The notes under the pieces are model-generated. The model had not been told where the DNA came from. It saw nothing but the letters and a program-made list of their open reading frames with translations, and did not search any database. DNA of 64,000 bases. It comes from Mycolicibacterium sp. P9-64. GTDB lineage: Bacteria > Actinomycetota > Actinomycetes > Mycobacteriales > Mycobacteriaceae. Positions 8,876-16,348 of the stretch are shown here, piece by piece. The stretch spans positions 496,001 to 560,000 of the forward strand of contig NZ_NPKO01000003.1 of the NCBI RefSeq assembly GCF_008329605.1. The letters are read 5' to 3'. Each line of letters begins with the position of its first letter. Within the stretch, counting starts at the first letter, position 1. Made by a program: the position numbers and the translations under genes.

Positions 8876-8913
8876 GACCGAGCGGCAGCTTCGTCGGAAG
8901 CTGCCCCTCGGTC
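8876..8913 (+). terminator. strong hairpin terminator after the TB22.2-like gene
   Basis: GACCGAG-C-GGCAGCTT pairs with AAGCTGCC-C-CTCGGTC around a CGTCGG loop, 20 nt after the stop codon. Sixteen nucleotides per arm with one internal mismatch make this one of the strongest hairpins in the window. Confidence 0.85.
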
Positions 8914-9388
8914 ATCGGGCGGTGTACGCGGGTGTATCTGGCATGGGCGGCAAGGCATTCCATCGCGTTGCTGATCGCGTCGCCCCTGCGCCCGACGCTC
9001 TCGTCGACACGTCGGGAGGTTCCGTAATCAACCCTTCGGAACGGATCCGCGGTGTGGCCGGATATCGGCCGGATAGAGCCGCGCCCTCTGACCTCACCAG
9101 CCGGCTGGGCCAGCACCGTCAGTGCAAAGGCAATGCCAGCCGTGTGGAGTCAGGACGCCCAACCGCGACGTGCTGGCGCTGAACTTGTTAGCAGATGTTC
9201 CTATGTTGCGGCAATGGTCGGAGAGCTGTGTTCCTGATGGGAAGCCGCCAATTACCCGTGCCCGTCATCCTGGGCGGCAGGTCGACTATTGAGAAAGCTC
9301 GACAGGAATGTGTCGCCCCTTCGGTTCTTGATCGCTCCTAGCTGGTGAACGCACCAACCGGGCCTGCGAACACCGAAGGAGAATATTT
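8914..9388. other. gene-poor intergenic region
   Basis: About 475 nt with no supportable gene; open frames here lack codon bias and motifs. It contains a TGGCCGGATA-type double repeat at 9055-9076 that recurs at 10071-10090 beside the integrase remnant. The last 100 nt hold the promoter region of the small secreted protein at 9389. Confidence 0.4.
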
Positions 9389-9760
9389 ATGAACATCGAT
9401 AACTCGACCACGGTCATCGCCCGTCCCGCAGGGGTGCGCAGGATTTCACGCGCCGCCCTCCTCGCCGGGGCGATCGCCCTTGCAGCCAGCGCATTCGGAC
9501 ACACCGCGATCGCCAGCGCCGAATTCAACATCAAGACGTACAACAACTGCATTCACAAGCCGCACGTCGAGGACTCTGAAGAGACCTACCACGCGGCTTG
9601 CTGCCTCCTGGCCCACGGAACCTGGAACCAGAACACGCATGTGTGCACGATGGCTATGGACGGCAACGGAGTCATTCAGGACATCCCGCTGGGGCCAAAG
9701 CTGGGGTCCACACTGCAGCCGATACCGCCAACGAACGCACTCGGCGCCCCGGTGAGCTGA
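9389..9760 (+). CDS. small secreted protein of unknown function
   Basis: A 123-residue protein with a Sec signal peptide (Arg-containing start, hydrophobic ALLAGAIALAASAFG, cleavage after AIASA). The mature part has four Cys (NNC, ACC, VC) in a compact segment that could form disulfides, then a Pro/Leu-rich tail. GAAGGAG precedes the ATG. This layout is common among short mycobacterial exported proteins; no family can be named. Confidence 0.7.
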   Translation: MNIDNSTTVIARPAGVRRISRAALLAGAIALAASAFGHTAIASAEFNIKTYNNCIHKPHVEDSEETYHAACCLLAHGTWNQNTHVCTMAMDGNGVIQDIPLGPKLGSTLQPIPPTNALGAPVS

Positions 9761-9935
9761 CAAATCCGGTTCGTCGCGTCGGCCGGGCCGTCATGTGCAT
9801 GGGTCCTACATTGCGCCAATGGTTTAGGGGGTCGTTGGTGGTAGTTGAAGACTTCGCGAGCAATGTAGCGCTTGAGGCAGCCGATAAGAGAGGGCGCGGC
9901 GAGCGCGCGCAGACTTGCGGCTGCTACCGAAGACG

Positions 9936-10043
9936 ATGGGCCGCGCCTCGATCACTGTGACGGCAGACATTTACGTCAATCTCTACGGCGACGAACTCGA
10001 CGATGTCGCCTCTGCACTCGACGCCCGCGGAGACCTTCCGTAA
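9936..10043 (+). pseudogene. C-terminal remnant of a tyrosine integrase
   Basis: A 35-codon frame reads GRASITVTADIYVNLYGDEL and continues into LDDVASALDA. This matches the conserved C-terminus of phage-type tyrosine recombinases (LGHASI-T-T-D-YGHLF-D-LD-VA-ALD), including the nucleophile Tyr in the ADIY segment. The catalytic Arg/His/Lys region is not recognisable upstream, so the gene is decayed. Its 3' end lies about 110 nt from the 3' end of tRNA-Val(CAC), a classic attB arrangement, indicating a lost integrative element. Confidence 0.65.
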
Positions 10044-10151
10044 GACCATTGCCGGATGGCCGCAGGGATTTGGCCGGATAGTGGCCGGATGACGACCGCA
10101 ACCACGGGGCGAGTGACTCTGGAATACAAACCCTGAACTGGGCTTTTAGGG

Positions 10152-10223
10152 TGGTCCCGGCTGGTATCGAACCAGCGACCTTCCGCGTGTGAGGCGGACG
10201 CTCTCCCACTGAGCTACGAGACC
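10152..10223 (-). tRNA. tRNA-Val (CAC)
   Basis: A complete 72-nt cloverleaf on the minus strand. The acceptor stem pairs GGTCTCG with CGGGACC. The anticodon arm TCCGC-CTCACAC-GCGGA gives anticodon CAC, and the T arm carries GGTTCGATACC. CCA is not fully encoded. The integrase remnant lies just beyond its 3' end. Confidence 0.93.
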
Positions 10224-10324
10224 TGGGAGACGCACTGATCCGTGATCAGTGGACGTCAGAGATTAACACGGTCGTCGCTTCGGCCGAGAATCCCGACGCC
10301 CAGCCGCGTCGACACGGCGGCGGT

Positions 10325-10873
10325 ATGGTCACCGCCATGATGCTGCGAGCTGGCCTCATCCTCCTCGGCCTCAGTGCCGCGCTGCTGTCCGGTTGCGACG
10401 GCCAGGACTCCACCCCCACCGCGTCGGCGCCATCGATGACGCCGGCCAAGACAGCCCCTGCAACCCCCACCGAATCGCCGGCGGGTGCCACCAAGACGGA
10501 AGCACCAGACACCAGCGAGCCCGACGAAGCGACCGACCTCGTCGGCTTCACCTCGCCGAGCGGCAACGTGGGCTGCATCGTCGATTCGGGCTACGCAAGG
10601 TGCGACATCTCCGAGCGCGACTGGTCTCCCCCGCCCCGGCCCGCAGATTGTGAGTTCGACTACGGCCAGGGCGTTTCGCTGTCGCGCGGCGAGGAGGCGG
10701 CCTTCGTCTGCGCGGGTGATACGACTCTTGGCGGCGGCGAACCACTGGACTATGGCCAGTCGGTGTCGGCCGGGTTGATGCAGTGCGACAGCGCGGAGTC
10801 GGGTGTCACCTGCCGCGACACCAAGACGGGACATGGCTTCACGATCGCGCGTGAGGCGTATCGGTTGTTCTGA
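10325..10873 (+). CDS. lipoprotein of unknown function (DUF6636-like)
   Basis: A 182-residue protein with a lipoprotein signal ending in the lipobox LLSGC, so it is probably lipid-anchored on the outer face of the cytoplasmic membrane. A Thr/Pro/Ala-rich linker of about 45 residues leads to a compact C-terminal domain with six Cys (FTSPSGNVGC, YARCDI, PADCEF, FVCAG, LMQCDS, VTCRD), which probably pair. This pattern resembles DUF6636. ATG 10337 is an alternative start. Confidence 0.75.
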   Translation: MVTAMMLRAGLILLGLSAALLSGCDGQDSTPTASAPSMTPAKTAPATPTESPAGATKTEAPDTSEPDEATDLVGFTSPSGNVGCIVDSGYARCDISERDWSPPPRPADCEFDYGQGVSLSRGEEAAFVCAGDTTLGGGEPLDYGQSVSAGLMQCDSAESGVTCRDTKTGHGFTIAREAYRLF

Positions 10874-10964
10874 TCTCCACGATGGTGCCGGGGTGATTTG
10901 TGTGGCGTCGGTTGAGTGGACTAATGTCGTGCTTCGCAACGGGCGACGATCTCGCCCGTAGCAC

Positions 10965-11037
10965 GCGGATGTAGCGCAGTTGGTAGCGCATCACCTTGCC
11001 AAGGTGAGGGTCGCGGGTTCGAATCCCGTCATCCGCT
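10965..11037 (+). tRNA. tRNA-Gly (GCC)
   Basis: A 73-nt cloverleaf. The acceptor stem GCGGATG pairs with CATCCGC. The anticodon loop TTGCCAA in a CACC/GGTG stem gives GCC, and the T arm contains GGTTCGAATCC. It is the first gene of a three-tRNA plus-strand cluster. Confidence 0.95.
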
Positions 11038-11064
11038 CGAAGGTGCAAACGCATCAACCCCGAC

Positions 11065-11135
11065 GGTGGAGTGGCCGAGTGGTGAGGCAACGGCCTGCAA
11101 AGCCGTGCACACGGGTTCGATTCCCGTCTCCACCT
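11065..11135 (+). tRNA. tRNA-Cys (GCA)
   Basis: A 71-nt cloverleaf. GGTGGAG pairs with CTCCACC, the anticodon loop CTGCAAA sits in a GGC/GCC stem (anticodon GCA), and the T arm has GGTTCGATTCC. CCA is encoded directly after the discriminator base. It is 27 nt after tRNA-Gly. Confidence 0.95.
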
Positions 11136-11149
11136 CCAAGAATGACCCC

Positions 11150-11221
11150 GCGCGATTAGCTCAGCGGGAGAGCGCTTCCCTGACACGGAAGAGGTCACTG
11201 GTTCAATCCCAGTATCGCGCA
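11150..11221 (+). tRNA. tRNA-Val (GAC)
   Basis: A 72-nt cloverleaf. GCGCGAT pairs with ATCGCGC, the anticodon loop CTGACAC sits in a TTCC/GGAA stem (anticodon GAC), and the T arm has GGTTCAATCCC. CCA is encoded. Last tRNA of the cluster; with the minus-strand CAC gene the window carries two valine isoacceptors. Confidence 0.95.
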
Positions 11222-11249
11222 CCAGTATTGCCGCAGTTCAAGGCATGCA

Positions 11250-11264
11250 CCTAGCCACGCTAGG
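11250..11264 (+). terminator. short hairpin after the tRNA cluster
   Basis: CCTAGC-CAC-GCTAGG followed by CGATTT. A 6-bp stem with a 3-nt loop, 29 nt after tRNA-Val(GAC), is a modest terminator candidate. Confidence 0.45.
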
Positions 11265-11311
11265 CGATTTCATTCAGTTTGCGTGCAAACAGTGCTCGCC
11301 GGAGTTCGCCC

Positions 11312-12034
11312 CTAGGACGCCACCTCTGTGTCAACGCGGTCGTGGGCCGTCAGCAGCAGGTTGTCGTACACCGACCGCGGCGGGAGTGCCGCACCGCCGC
11401 CCACTGCTCGAAAGTCGGCCACCACCTGCTCGGCGAGGGCACGTAGCTTGACGTTGGTCTGCTGGGAGCGCCACTTGAGCAATTCGAAGGCCTGCTCGGC
11501 GTCGATCCCGAAGGCCATCATCAGCATTCCCTTGGCCTGGTTGATCGTGGCACGGTTCTCGGCGATCTCGGCGACGGCCGCCGTCACCTCCTGTTGGCGT
11601 ACTCGCTCCATGGGTGTGACGTCCAGATAGAACCCGTGGGTGCCGATGACGGTGCCGCTGTCGTTGTCGGCGTAGAGCTGATCACCGACGACGACCACGT
11701 GATGAACCCGGCCATGAACGTCGCGGATGCGGTGGCGACTGGTGAATGGTCGGCGGGTGCGACGGATCTCCTCGAGGGTGTCGGCGATCTGTCGGTAATC
11801 ATCGGGGTGCTTGTGAGAGAGCACCAACTCGGTCGTCGGACACACCGCGCCGGGGAGATAACCGTGCATCTTGTGCACTTCGGGTGACCACTCCCAGCGT
11901 TGGTCATCAAAGTAGAACCGGAACCAGCCGACCCGTTCGGCGCCGTCGTCCGGCTGTGTGGAATCGACCGTTCTCGCGGTCAAAGGCACTGCGGTCTCGC
12001 CGACCGACTGAAGATGGTCCTGCCGAATCTGCAT
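11312..12034 (-). CDS. PAS-ANTAR transcription antitermination regulator
   Basis: A 240-residue cytosolic protein. Residues about 36-135 form a PAS_3-type fold (WEWSPEVHKMHGYLPG, LVLSHKHPDDY, HGFYLDVTPMER). Residues about 150-205 form an ANTAR RNA-binding domain (ENRATINQAKGMLMMAFGID, AFELLKWRSQQTNVKLRALA). ANTAR proteins bind paired hairpins in nascent RNA to prevent termination. PAS-ANTAR proteins are numerous in mycobacteria. The ligand and target RNA are unknown. Confidence 0.92.
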   Translation of the reverse strand: MQIRQDHLQSVGETAVPLTARTVDSTQPDDGAERVGWFRFYFDDQRWEWSPEVHKMHGYLPGAVCPTTELVLSHKHPDDYRQIADTLEEIRRTRRPFTSRHRIRDVHGRVHHVVVVGDQLYADNDSGTVIGTHGFYLDVTPMERVRQQEVTAAVAEIAENRATINQAKGMLMMAFGIDAEQAFELLKWRSQQTNVKLRALAEQVVADFRAVGGGAALPPRSVYDNLLLTAHDRVDTEVAS

Positions 12035-12159
12035 GGAATACCCCCTGTTCGGAATACTCAGTGCCGCTTCAACTCACCACCGCCGCCTGCTCGAGGTCAT
12101 CGGGGCACTGATGTTGTACTCCACCTGACCAGAGGACGCAACCCCCAATTCCCACAGAA

Positions 12160-12471
12160 TTGTTGTGGTCCCATCGTCGTGCGGCCGTCAGGCTCGGATA
12201 CACAGCTCTTGGCTTCGGCGGCACCGCGCTAATCGTCGCCGCCGCAGTGTTCGTGGGCGTCGCAGCCAGTGCGAGTTCGGCGTTGGAACCCGCGGGTGCG
12301 AGAACTCCGACCGCGTCGACGACCTGTGCGTGCTGGGCGGTCTCATCGCCGCAGCAGCGTCGATCGCTGCGGCGGCCGGGCCTGGCGGCAATACCGAACG
12401 ATCCGGACACCTGCTTCGCCGAGGCGCGCGTACAGGCGCGCGAAGAGGTCAAACACGAGATGGCCCGCTAG
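12160..12471 (+). CDS. possible small membrane/exported protein
   Basis: A TTG-started frame of 103 codons. Residues 12-42 are hydrophobic (GYTALGFGGTALIVAAAVFV) and end in a signal-peptidase-like ASASSA. The rest is basic and lacks family features; two Cys are close together (TCAC). The hydrophobic start is gene-like, but the weak start codon and competing frames make the call uncertain. Confidence 0.35.
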   Translation: MLWSHRRAAVRLGYTALGFGGTALIVAAAVFVGVAASASSALEPAGARTPTASTTCACWAVSSPQQRRSLRRPGLAAIPNDPDTCFAEARVQAREEVKHEMAR

Positions 12472-12504
12472 CCCGTCGTCCCTTCCGCGCGATCAACGTT
12501 GTAC

Positions 12505-12870
12505 TCACAAACACCACGGCAGGCACGGGAAACTGATGCCCGGCGGTGGTGGCGGAGGCGGCGGAGGCGGAAGTTCGCCATCCCAGATGTTGTGCGCAAC
12601 ATTGCCCTGGCCTGAATAGACGTACCAATAGGTGTGGCAGATGCTCTCGTCCCACACGACGGGGTACACGCGAATGTTGCCGGTCTGTACCGGCGGATCA
12701 CCCGGGCACCAGTGACACGGGCCTGACGGGTTGTCCTCGGGGCAGCCAGGCCATGCCTTCAGGGGTACCGGAGCGCCCGGGAGCGCTTGAGCCGCAACGG
12801 GGTTCACCACCCCGGGGATGGCGCCCAGCAGCAATACGGCCGTGGCTACTCCGACGAATACTCGCTTCAT
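12505..12870 (-). CDS. small secreted Cys/Pro-rich protein
   Basis: A 121-residue protein with a Sec signal peptide (MKRVFVGVATAVLLLGAIPG, cleavage near VAAQA). The mature part holds two Cys-containing turns (PGCPEDNPSGPCHWCPGD, ESICHTYW) and then a run of ten prolines leading to a short GISFPCLPWCL tail. Paired Cys at both ends suggest a disulfide-bonded secreted peptide. The Pro run could span the cell wall or limit translation speed. The family is not recognised. Confidence 0.75.
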   Translation of the reverse strand: MKRVFVGVATAVLLLGAIPGVVNPVAAQALPGAPVPLKAWPGCPEDNPSGPCHWCPGDPPVQTGNIRVYPVVWDESICHTYWYVYSGQGNVAHNIWDGELPPPPPPPPPPGISFPCLPWCL

Positions 12871-13064
12871 GGTCTGCCCCCTTCATCGGGCCAGAGCGTT
12901 GACTGGTGACGGCAAGGTTTCCGTAAGCCTCTTGGCGGATCCTTGGGAACTCAGGGCGCCACTCGGGAAGTTCCCAAGAAGTATGCGAATGGGGGTGGCT
13001 CGTCGCTCCCGGCTGGCGAACGGGTGCACGCATCCGAACCGAGGCAATCCAGGAAGGGGTCGCC

Positions 13065-13322
13065 GTGATCGCCACCGTGCTCTACGGCTATCTGGCGGGA
13101 TGGCTCCTGACCACCGTCGGATTCGCCCTGGTCGTGCGCAGGAAGCGGCCTATCTCGCATCCGGTGGCGGTGACCATCGCCGCGGGTTCGACCTGGCCCG
13201 TACTGCTCCTCGGAGCTGCAGAACTGGCGGTCGTCGCCCTGGCCGCGGCGGCAGTGCGCCGACGACGCTCCAATGCCGTCGAGGAACCGCTGACCGTCGA
13301 ACCGGTGCCGGAGAAGGTATAG
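13065..13322 (+). CDS. small two-helix membrane protein
   Basis: An 85-residue GTG-started protein with two predicted membrane helices (residues 1-23 and about 36-62) separated by a basic loop RRKRPISHP. The C-terminal tail is cytoplasmic and charged. An AGGAAGGGG site lies upstream. No function can be assigned. It ends 43 nt before the CmtR-like gene, across that gene's operator. Confidence 0.7.
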   Translation: MIATVLYGYLAGWLLTTVGFALVVRRKRPISHPVAVTIAAGSTWPVLLLGAAELAVVALAAAAVRRRRSNAVEEPLTVEPVPEKV

Positions 13323-13336
13323 AACGACAAATCATT

Positions 13337-13356
13337 AGTACAGATTCTGCTGTACT
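13337..13356. promoter_or_regulatory. operator of the CmtR-like regulator
   Basis: A perfect inverted repeat AGTACAG-N6-CTGTACT ends 9 nt before the regulator's ATG. ArsR/SmtB repressors bind such interrupted dyads over their own promoters. Autoregulation, released by metal, is inferred. Confidence 0.7.
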
Positions 13357-13365
13357 GTTTTCGAC

Positions 13366-13704
13366 ATGCAGACGCTGGTTCACCACGATGCCCTCGCCCG
13401 ATTCGGGCACGCGCTCTCCGACACCACGCGCACACAGATCCTGCTGAGCCTGCGTCGCGCCGGCGCCTATCCGTCCGATCTTGCCGAGCAATTGGGCGTC
13501 TCTCGACAGATCGTGTCGAACCATCTGGCGTGTCTGCGCGGTTGCGGCCTCGTCGTCGCGGTCACCGAGGGCCGACGGGCGCGATACGAGCTGGCCGATC
13601 CCCGGATCGCACACGCCCTCGACGACCTGCTCGGCCTGGTGCTCGCCGTGGACCCCGCGTGCTGCACGGATCAATGCTGCACCGAAGACGGGTGCAGCTG
13701 CTGA
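13366..13704 (+). CDS. ArsR/SmtB metal-sensing repressor, CmtR-like
   Basis: A 112-residue winged-helix repressor. The HTH is in YPSDLAEQLGVSRQIVSNHLACLRGC. The CLRGCGLVVA segment carries the two Cys equivalent to the Cd/Pb ligands Cys57 and Cys61 of M. tuberculosis CmtR. CmtR uses a third C-terminal Cys; here the tail is unusually rich, with seven Cys in the last 20 residues. The ATG overlaps nothing upstream, and its stop overlaps the next start (TGATG), coupling it to the transporter. It probably represses both genes until Cd/Pb or a related soft metal binds. Confidence 0.88.
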   Translation: MQTLVHHDALARFGHALSDTTRTQILLSLRRAGAYPSDLAEQLGVSRQIVSNHLACLRGCGLVVAVTEGRRARYELADPRIAHALDDLLGLVLAVDPACCTDQCCTEDGCSC

Positions 13705-14372
13705 TGTCCTCGGAGCTCGGCTTGCCCGGACGGGGAACATCGCTCACCGACGAACGGCGGCAACTGCTTTCGCGTCGCATCCGCCTCTTCGTCGCGGCGA
13801 CGATCAGCTACAACGTCATCGAGGCCATCGTCGCTCTCGCCGAGGGCACGCGGGTCTCGTCGACGGCCCTGATCGGATTCGGCCTCGACTCGGTGATCGA
13901 GGTGTCCTCGGCCGCCGCCGTCGCCTGGCAATTCGCAGGGACGGATCCCGAAGCTCGCGAGAAGACCGCGCTGCGCATCATCGCCTTCTCGTTCTTCGGC
14001 TTGGCCCTCTACGTCTCCGTCGAGGCCATCCGATCACTGCTCGGCTCGGGCGAAGCCCAGCACTCCACCATCGGCATCACGCTCGCAGCCGTCAGCCTCG
14101 CCGTCATGCCCGTGCTGTCGTGGGCGCAGCGCCGGGCAGGCCGTGAACTGGGCTCGCTGTCGGCGGTGGCCGACTCGAAGCAAACCCTGCTGTGCACCTA
14201 CCTGTCGGCGGTCCTGCTGGTTGGCCTGGTGCTCAACAGCCTGTTCGGCTGGTCGTGGGCCGACCCCGTTGCCGCGCTGGTCATTGCCGTCGTCGCGGTC
14301 AAGGAGGGCCGCGACGCCTGGCGTGGTGATACCTGCTGCTCGGCCTCGGCTACCCACGCCACCTGCGACTAA
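13704..14372 (+). CDS. cation diffusion facilitator-like transporter
   Basis: A 222-residue membrane protein with about six helices. The GFGLDSVIEVSSAAAVAWQF helix carries the acidic residues used for metal in CDF-type transporters, and SAVADSKQTLLCTYLSAVLL is the matching second metal helix. It lacks the long cytoplasmic domain of classical CDFs. The C-terminus CCSASATHATCD adds three Cys and a His as possible ligands. The start overlaps the CmtR-like stop by 1 nt. Efflux of the metal sensed upstream is the natural inference. Confidence 0.85.
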   Translation: MSSELGLPGRGTSLTDERRQLLSRRIRLFVAATISYNVIEAIVALAEGTRVSSTALIGFGLDSVIEVSSAAAVAWQFAGTDPEAREKTALRIIAFSFFGLALYVSVEAIRSLLGSGEAQHSTIGITLAAVSLAVMPVLSWAQRRAGRELGSLSAVADSKQTLLCTYLSAVLLVGLVLNSLFGWSWADPVAALVIAVVAVKEGRDAWRGDTCCSASATHATCD

Positions 14373-14476
14373 CCATTCTGTGACGAGAACCGCAACGGGT
14401 TTGGCGACCCGTTCTCCGAGGAATACCCGTCTCAGGTTCGGAACAAGATCCCGGACACGAGATCGAGGGAGATCAC

Positions 14477-14647
14477 ATGAGTGCTTTGGACAAGGCCAAG
14501 AACAAGATCGAGGACCTGGGCGGCCAGGCCAAGGAAGCTGCTGGCAGCGCCACCGGTGACAAGAGCACCGAGAACGAGGGCAAGCTCGACCAGGTGAAGG
14601 CCAACCTGAAGGACGCAGGCGAGAAGGTCAAGGACGCCTTCAAGTAA
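14477..14647 (+). CDS. CsbD-family stress protein
   Basis: A 56-residue protein beginning MSALDKAKNKIEDLGGQAKE. Three short amphipathic helices with repeated GxAKE/K patterns are typical of CsbD. It has no signal peptide. GAGGGAGA precedes the ATG and a strong terminator follows, so it is a single-gene unit. CsbD proteins are abundant under general stress; their mechanism is unknown. Confidence 0.88.
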   Translation: MSALDKAKNKIEDLGGQAKEAAGSATGDKSTENEGKLDQVKANLKDAGEKVKDAFK

Positions 14648-14669
14648 CCGCGACGTCCCAGCTCGCACC

Positions 14670-14700
14670 CGGCCCGCCATCCCATTCGGATGGCGGGCCG
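14670..14700 (+). terminator. terminator after the CsbD gene
   Basis: Perfect 13-bp inverted repeat CGGCCCGCCATCC/GGATGGCGGGCCG with a 5-nt loop, 22 nt after the stop codon. Confidence 0.85.
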
Positions 14701-14744
14701 AGTCGCGTTCGGACACTCCCCCGCCCACGAGGCATCCTTGGCGA

Positions 14745-15398
14745 GTGGACGTCGACACCTTGCTGCAGACCATCCCGCCGTTCGCGGTGTACATCGTCGT
14801 CGGGGTGATCATCGGCCTGGAAAGCCTGGGCATCCCGCTGCCCGGCGAGATCGCGCTCGTCAGCGCCGCGTTGCTGGCCTCGCGCCACACCCTCGACATC
14901 AACCCGGTGGGCGTCGCCGCGGCAGCGATCACCGGCGCCATCGTCGGCGACACGATCGGGTACAGCATCGGCCACCGGTTCGGGATGGGACTCTTCGAAC
15001 GCCTCGGCAAGCGGTTCCCGAAGCACTTCGGCCCGGGGCACGTCGCACTGGCGAAGCAACTGTTCTCGCGCTGGGGAGTCTGGGCTGTGTTCTTCGGCCG
15101 CTTCATCGCGCTGCTGCGCATCTTCGCTGGCCCGCTCGCTGGCGCACTGAAGATGCGTTACCCATACTTCTTGGCGGCCAACGCATCTGGTGCGCTGTTC
15201 TGGGCGGGTGGCACCACCGCCGTCGTCTACTACCTGGGCATCGCTGCCGAGAAGTGGCTCTCCCGGTTCTCCTGGGTGGCACTGCTCGTCGCCGTGGTGA
15301 TCGGCGTGATCGTGACGCTGTTGTTGAAGGAGCGAACCTCCCGCGCGATCGCCGAGCTGGAGGCCGAACACGACTGGGACACCCTCCGAAATCACTAA
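14745..15398 (+). CDS. DedA/VTT-family membrane protein
   Basis: A 217-residue protein with about five membrane segments. DedA signatures are present: ESLGIPLPGEIAL in the first re-entrant region, GAIVGDTIGYSIGHRFG, and FFGRFIALLRIFAGPLAG with the conserved Arg. DedA proteins move undecaprenyl phosphate or other phospholipids between leaflets in several bacteria, and they affect envelope integrity. The GTG at 14745 gives the family N-terminus. The next gene begins 71 nt later and may share its transcript. Confidence 0.92.
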   Translation: MDVDTLLQTIPPFAVYIVVGVIIGLESLGIPLPGEIALVSAALLASRHTLDINPVGVAAAAITGAIVGDTIGYSIGHRFGMGLFERLGKRFPKHFGPGHVALAKQLFSRWGVWAVFFGRFIALLRIFAGPLAGALKMRYPYFLAANASGALFWAGGTTAVVYYLGIAAEKWLSRFSWVALLVAVVIGVIVTLLLKERTSRAIAELEAEHDWDTLRNH

Positions 15399-15469
15399 TC
15401 GTCCACGTTGGGATGGATGTCACGTGGCCGCGAGTTGACGTAGGGGTGAACGCCGAGGAATCTAAAAAC

Positions 15470-15679
15470 GTGACACCGACGAGTGAGCAGAGAATGATCG
15501 AACAGCTGCTCGAGCGGCTCGTCGCGACGCACCCGTCGGTGCCGTCGGAGCGCGTGGCAGAGGTGGTCCACGCCATTCACGCACAGTTCGACGAACGGCC
15601 CTTGCGCGAGTACGTGCCGCTGTTCGTGGAACGCAGCGCCAAGCGCGAGCTCAGTCAGCTCAGCGCCGTCGACGCATAG
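15470..15679 (+). CDS. small three-helix-bundle dimerization-domain protein
   Basis: A 69-residue helical protein. SVPSERVAEVVHAIHAQFDERPLREYVPLFVERSAKREL is the pattern of a short actinobacterial family named for a three-helix-bundle dimerization domain (family name from memory). The GTG at 15470 follows a GAGGA site; the frame is open upstream, but those residues are not family-like. No catalytic residues are visible. Confidence 0.7.
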   Translation: MTPTSEQRMIEQLLERLVATHPSVPSERVAEVVHAIHAQFDERPLREYVPLFVERSAKRELSQLSAVDA

Positions 15680-15717
15680 TCAGACCGTCGCCCCATTGGG
15701 CCTGACACCATCGAGGC

Positions 15718-16203
15718 ATGACCGACCGCATCGAAGTCCAGCGACCCATTGCCGCCCCCGCAGCCGACGTCTTCGCCCTCCTGCGCGACCCGCAGGGCCA
15801 CGTCGCCATCGACGCGACCGGCATGCTCCAGAGCGCTGACGGCGAGCCCGTGACGGCCGCAGGCGACAGCTTCGTCGTCCACATGGATCGCGAGGCACTC
15901 AACGACTTTCCGCTCGGCCGCTACGACGTCACCGTCCAGATCACCGAGTACGAAAAGGACAAGCTGATCGCGTGGACCATCCTTGGTCGGCTCCGCCCAC
16001 AGATCGGGCACGTCTACGGCTACCGACTCGAGCCCGACGGCCAGGCAGGCGAAGCCACCGTCGTCACGTCGTTCTACGACTGGTCGAACATCCACCAAGA
16101 GTGGCGCGACCGCGGCATCTTTCCCGTGATCTCCGAGGGCGCTCTGCGCGCCACGCTGGGCATCCTCGACCGCACGGTGCGGCGCGGCTACCCGCGGGGT
16201 TAG
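15718..16203 (+). CDS. SRPBCC (polyketide cyclase-like) ligand-binding protein
   Basis: A 161-residue single-domain START/Bet v1-fold protein. The N-terminus IEVQRPIAAPAADVFALLRDPQGHVAID is the usual SRPBCC opening, followed by beta strands and a long C-terminal helix (GALRATLGILDRTVRRGY). Such proteins bind hydrophobic small molecules; the ligand and function are unknown. Confidence 0.82.
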   Translation: MTDRIEVQRPIAAPAADVFALLRDPQGHVAIDATGMLQSADGEPVTAAGDSFVVHMDREALNDFPLGRYDVTVQITEYEKDKLIAWTILGRLRPQIGHVYGYRLEPDGQAGEATVVTSFYDWSNIHQEWRDRGIFPVISEGALRATLGILDRTVRRGYPRG

Positions 16204-16348
16204 GCGCGGAATAGCCCGACGGCCGACCGCAGGACGCCTCGCGGCTGTGCGGTTTCATGCGCAACACGCCGCAGCGGGCGTATCGATCCGCACACTCGTG
16301 ACACCGGGGCCTGGACGGTGGCGCCAGCCGTGGAATATCCGGGCGTCC

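Noticed and set aside
8922-9182. An 86-codon plus-strand frame in the gene-poor region
   Set aside because: No ribosome binding site, poor codon bias and no hydrophobic or family pattern.
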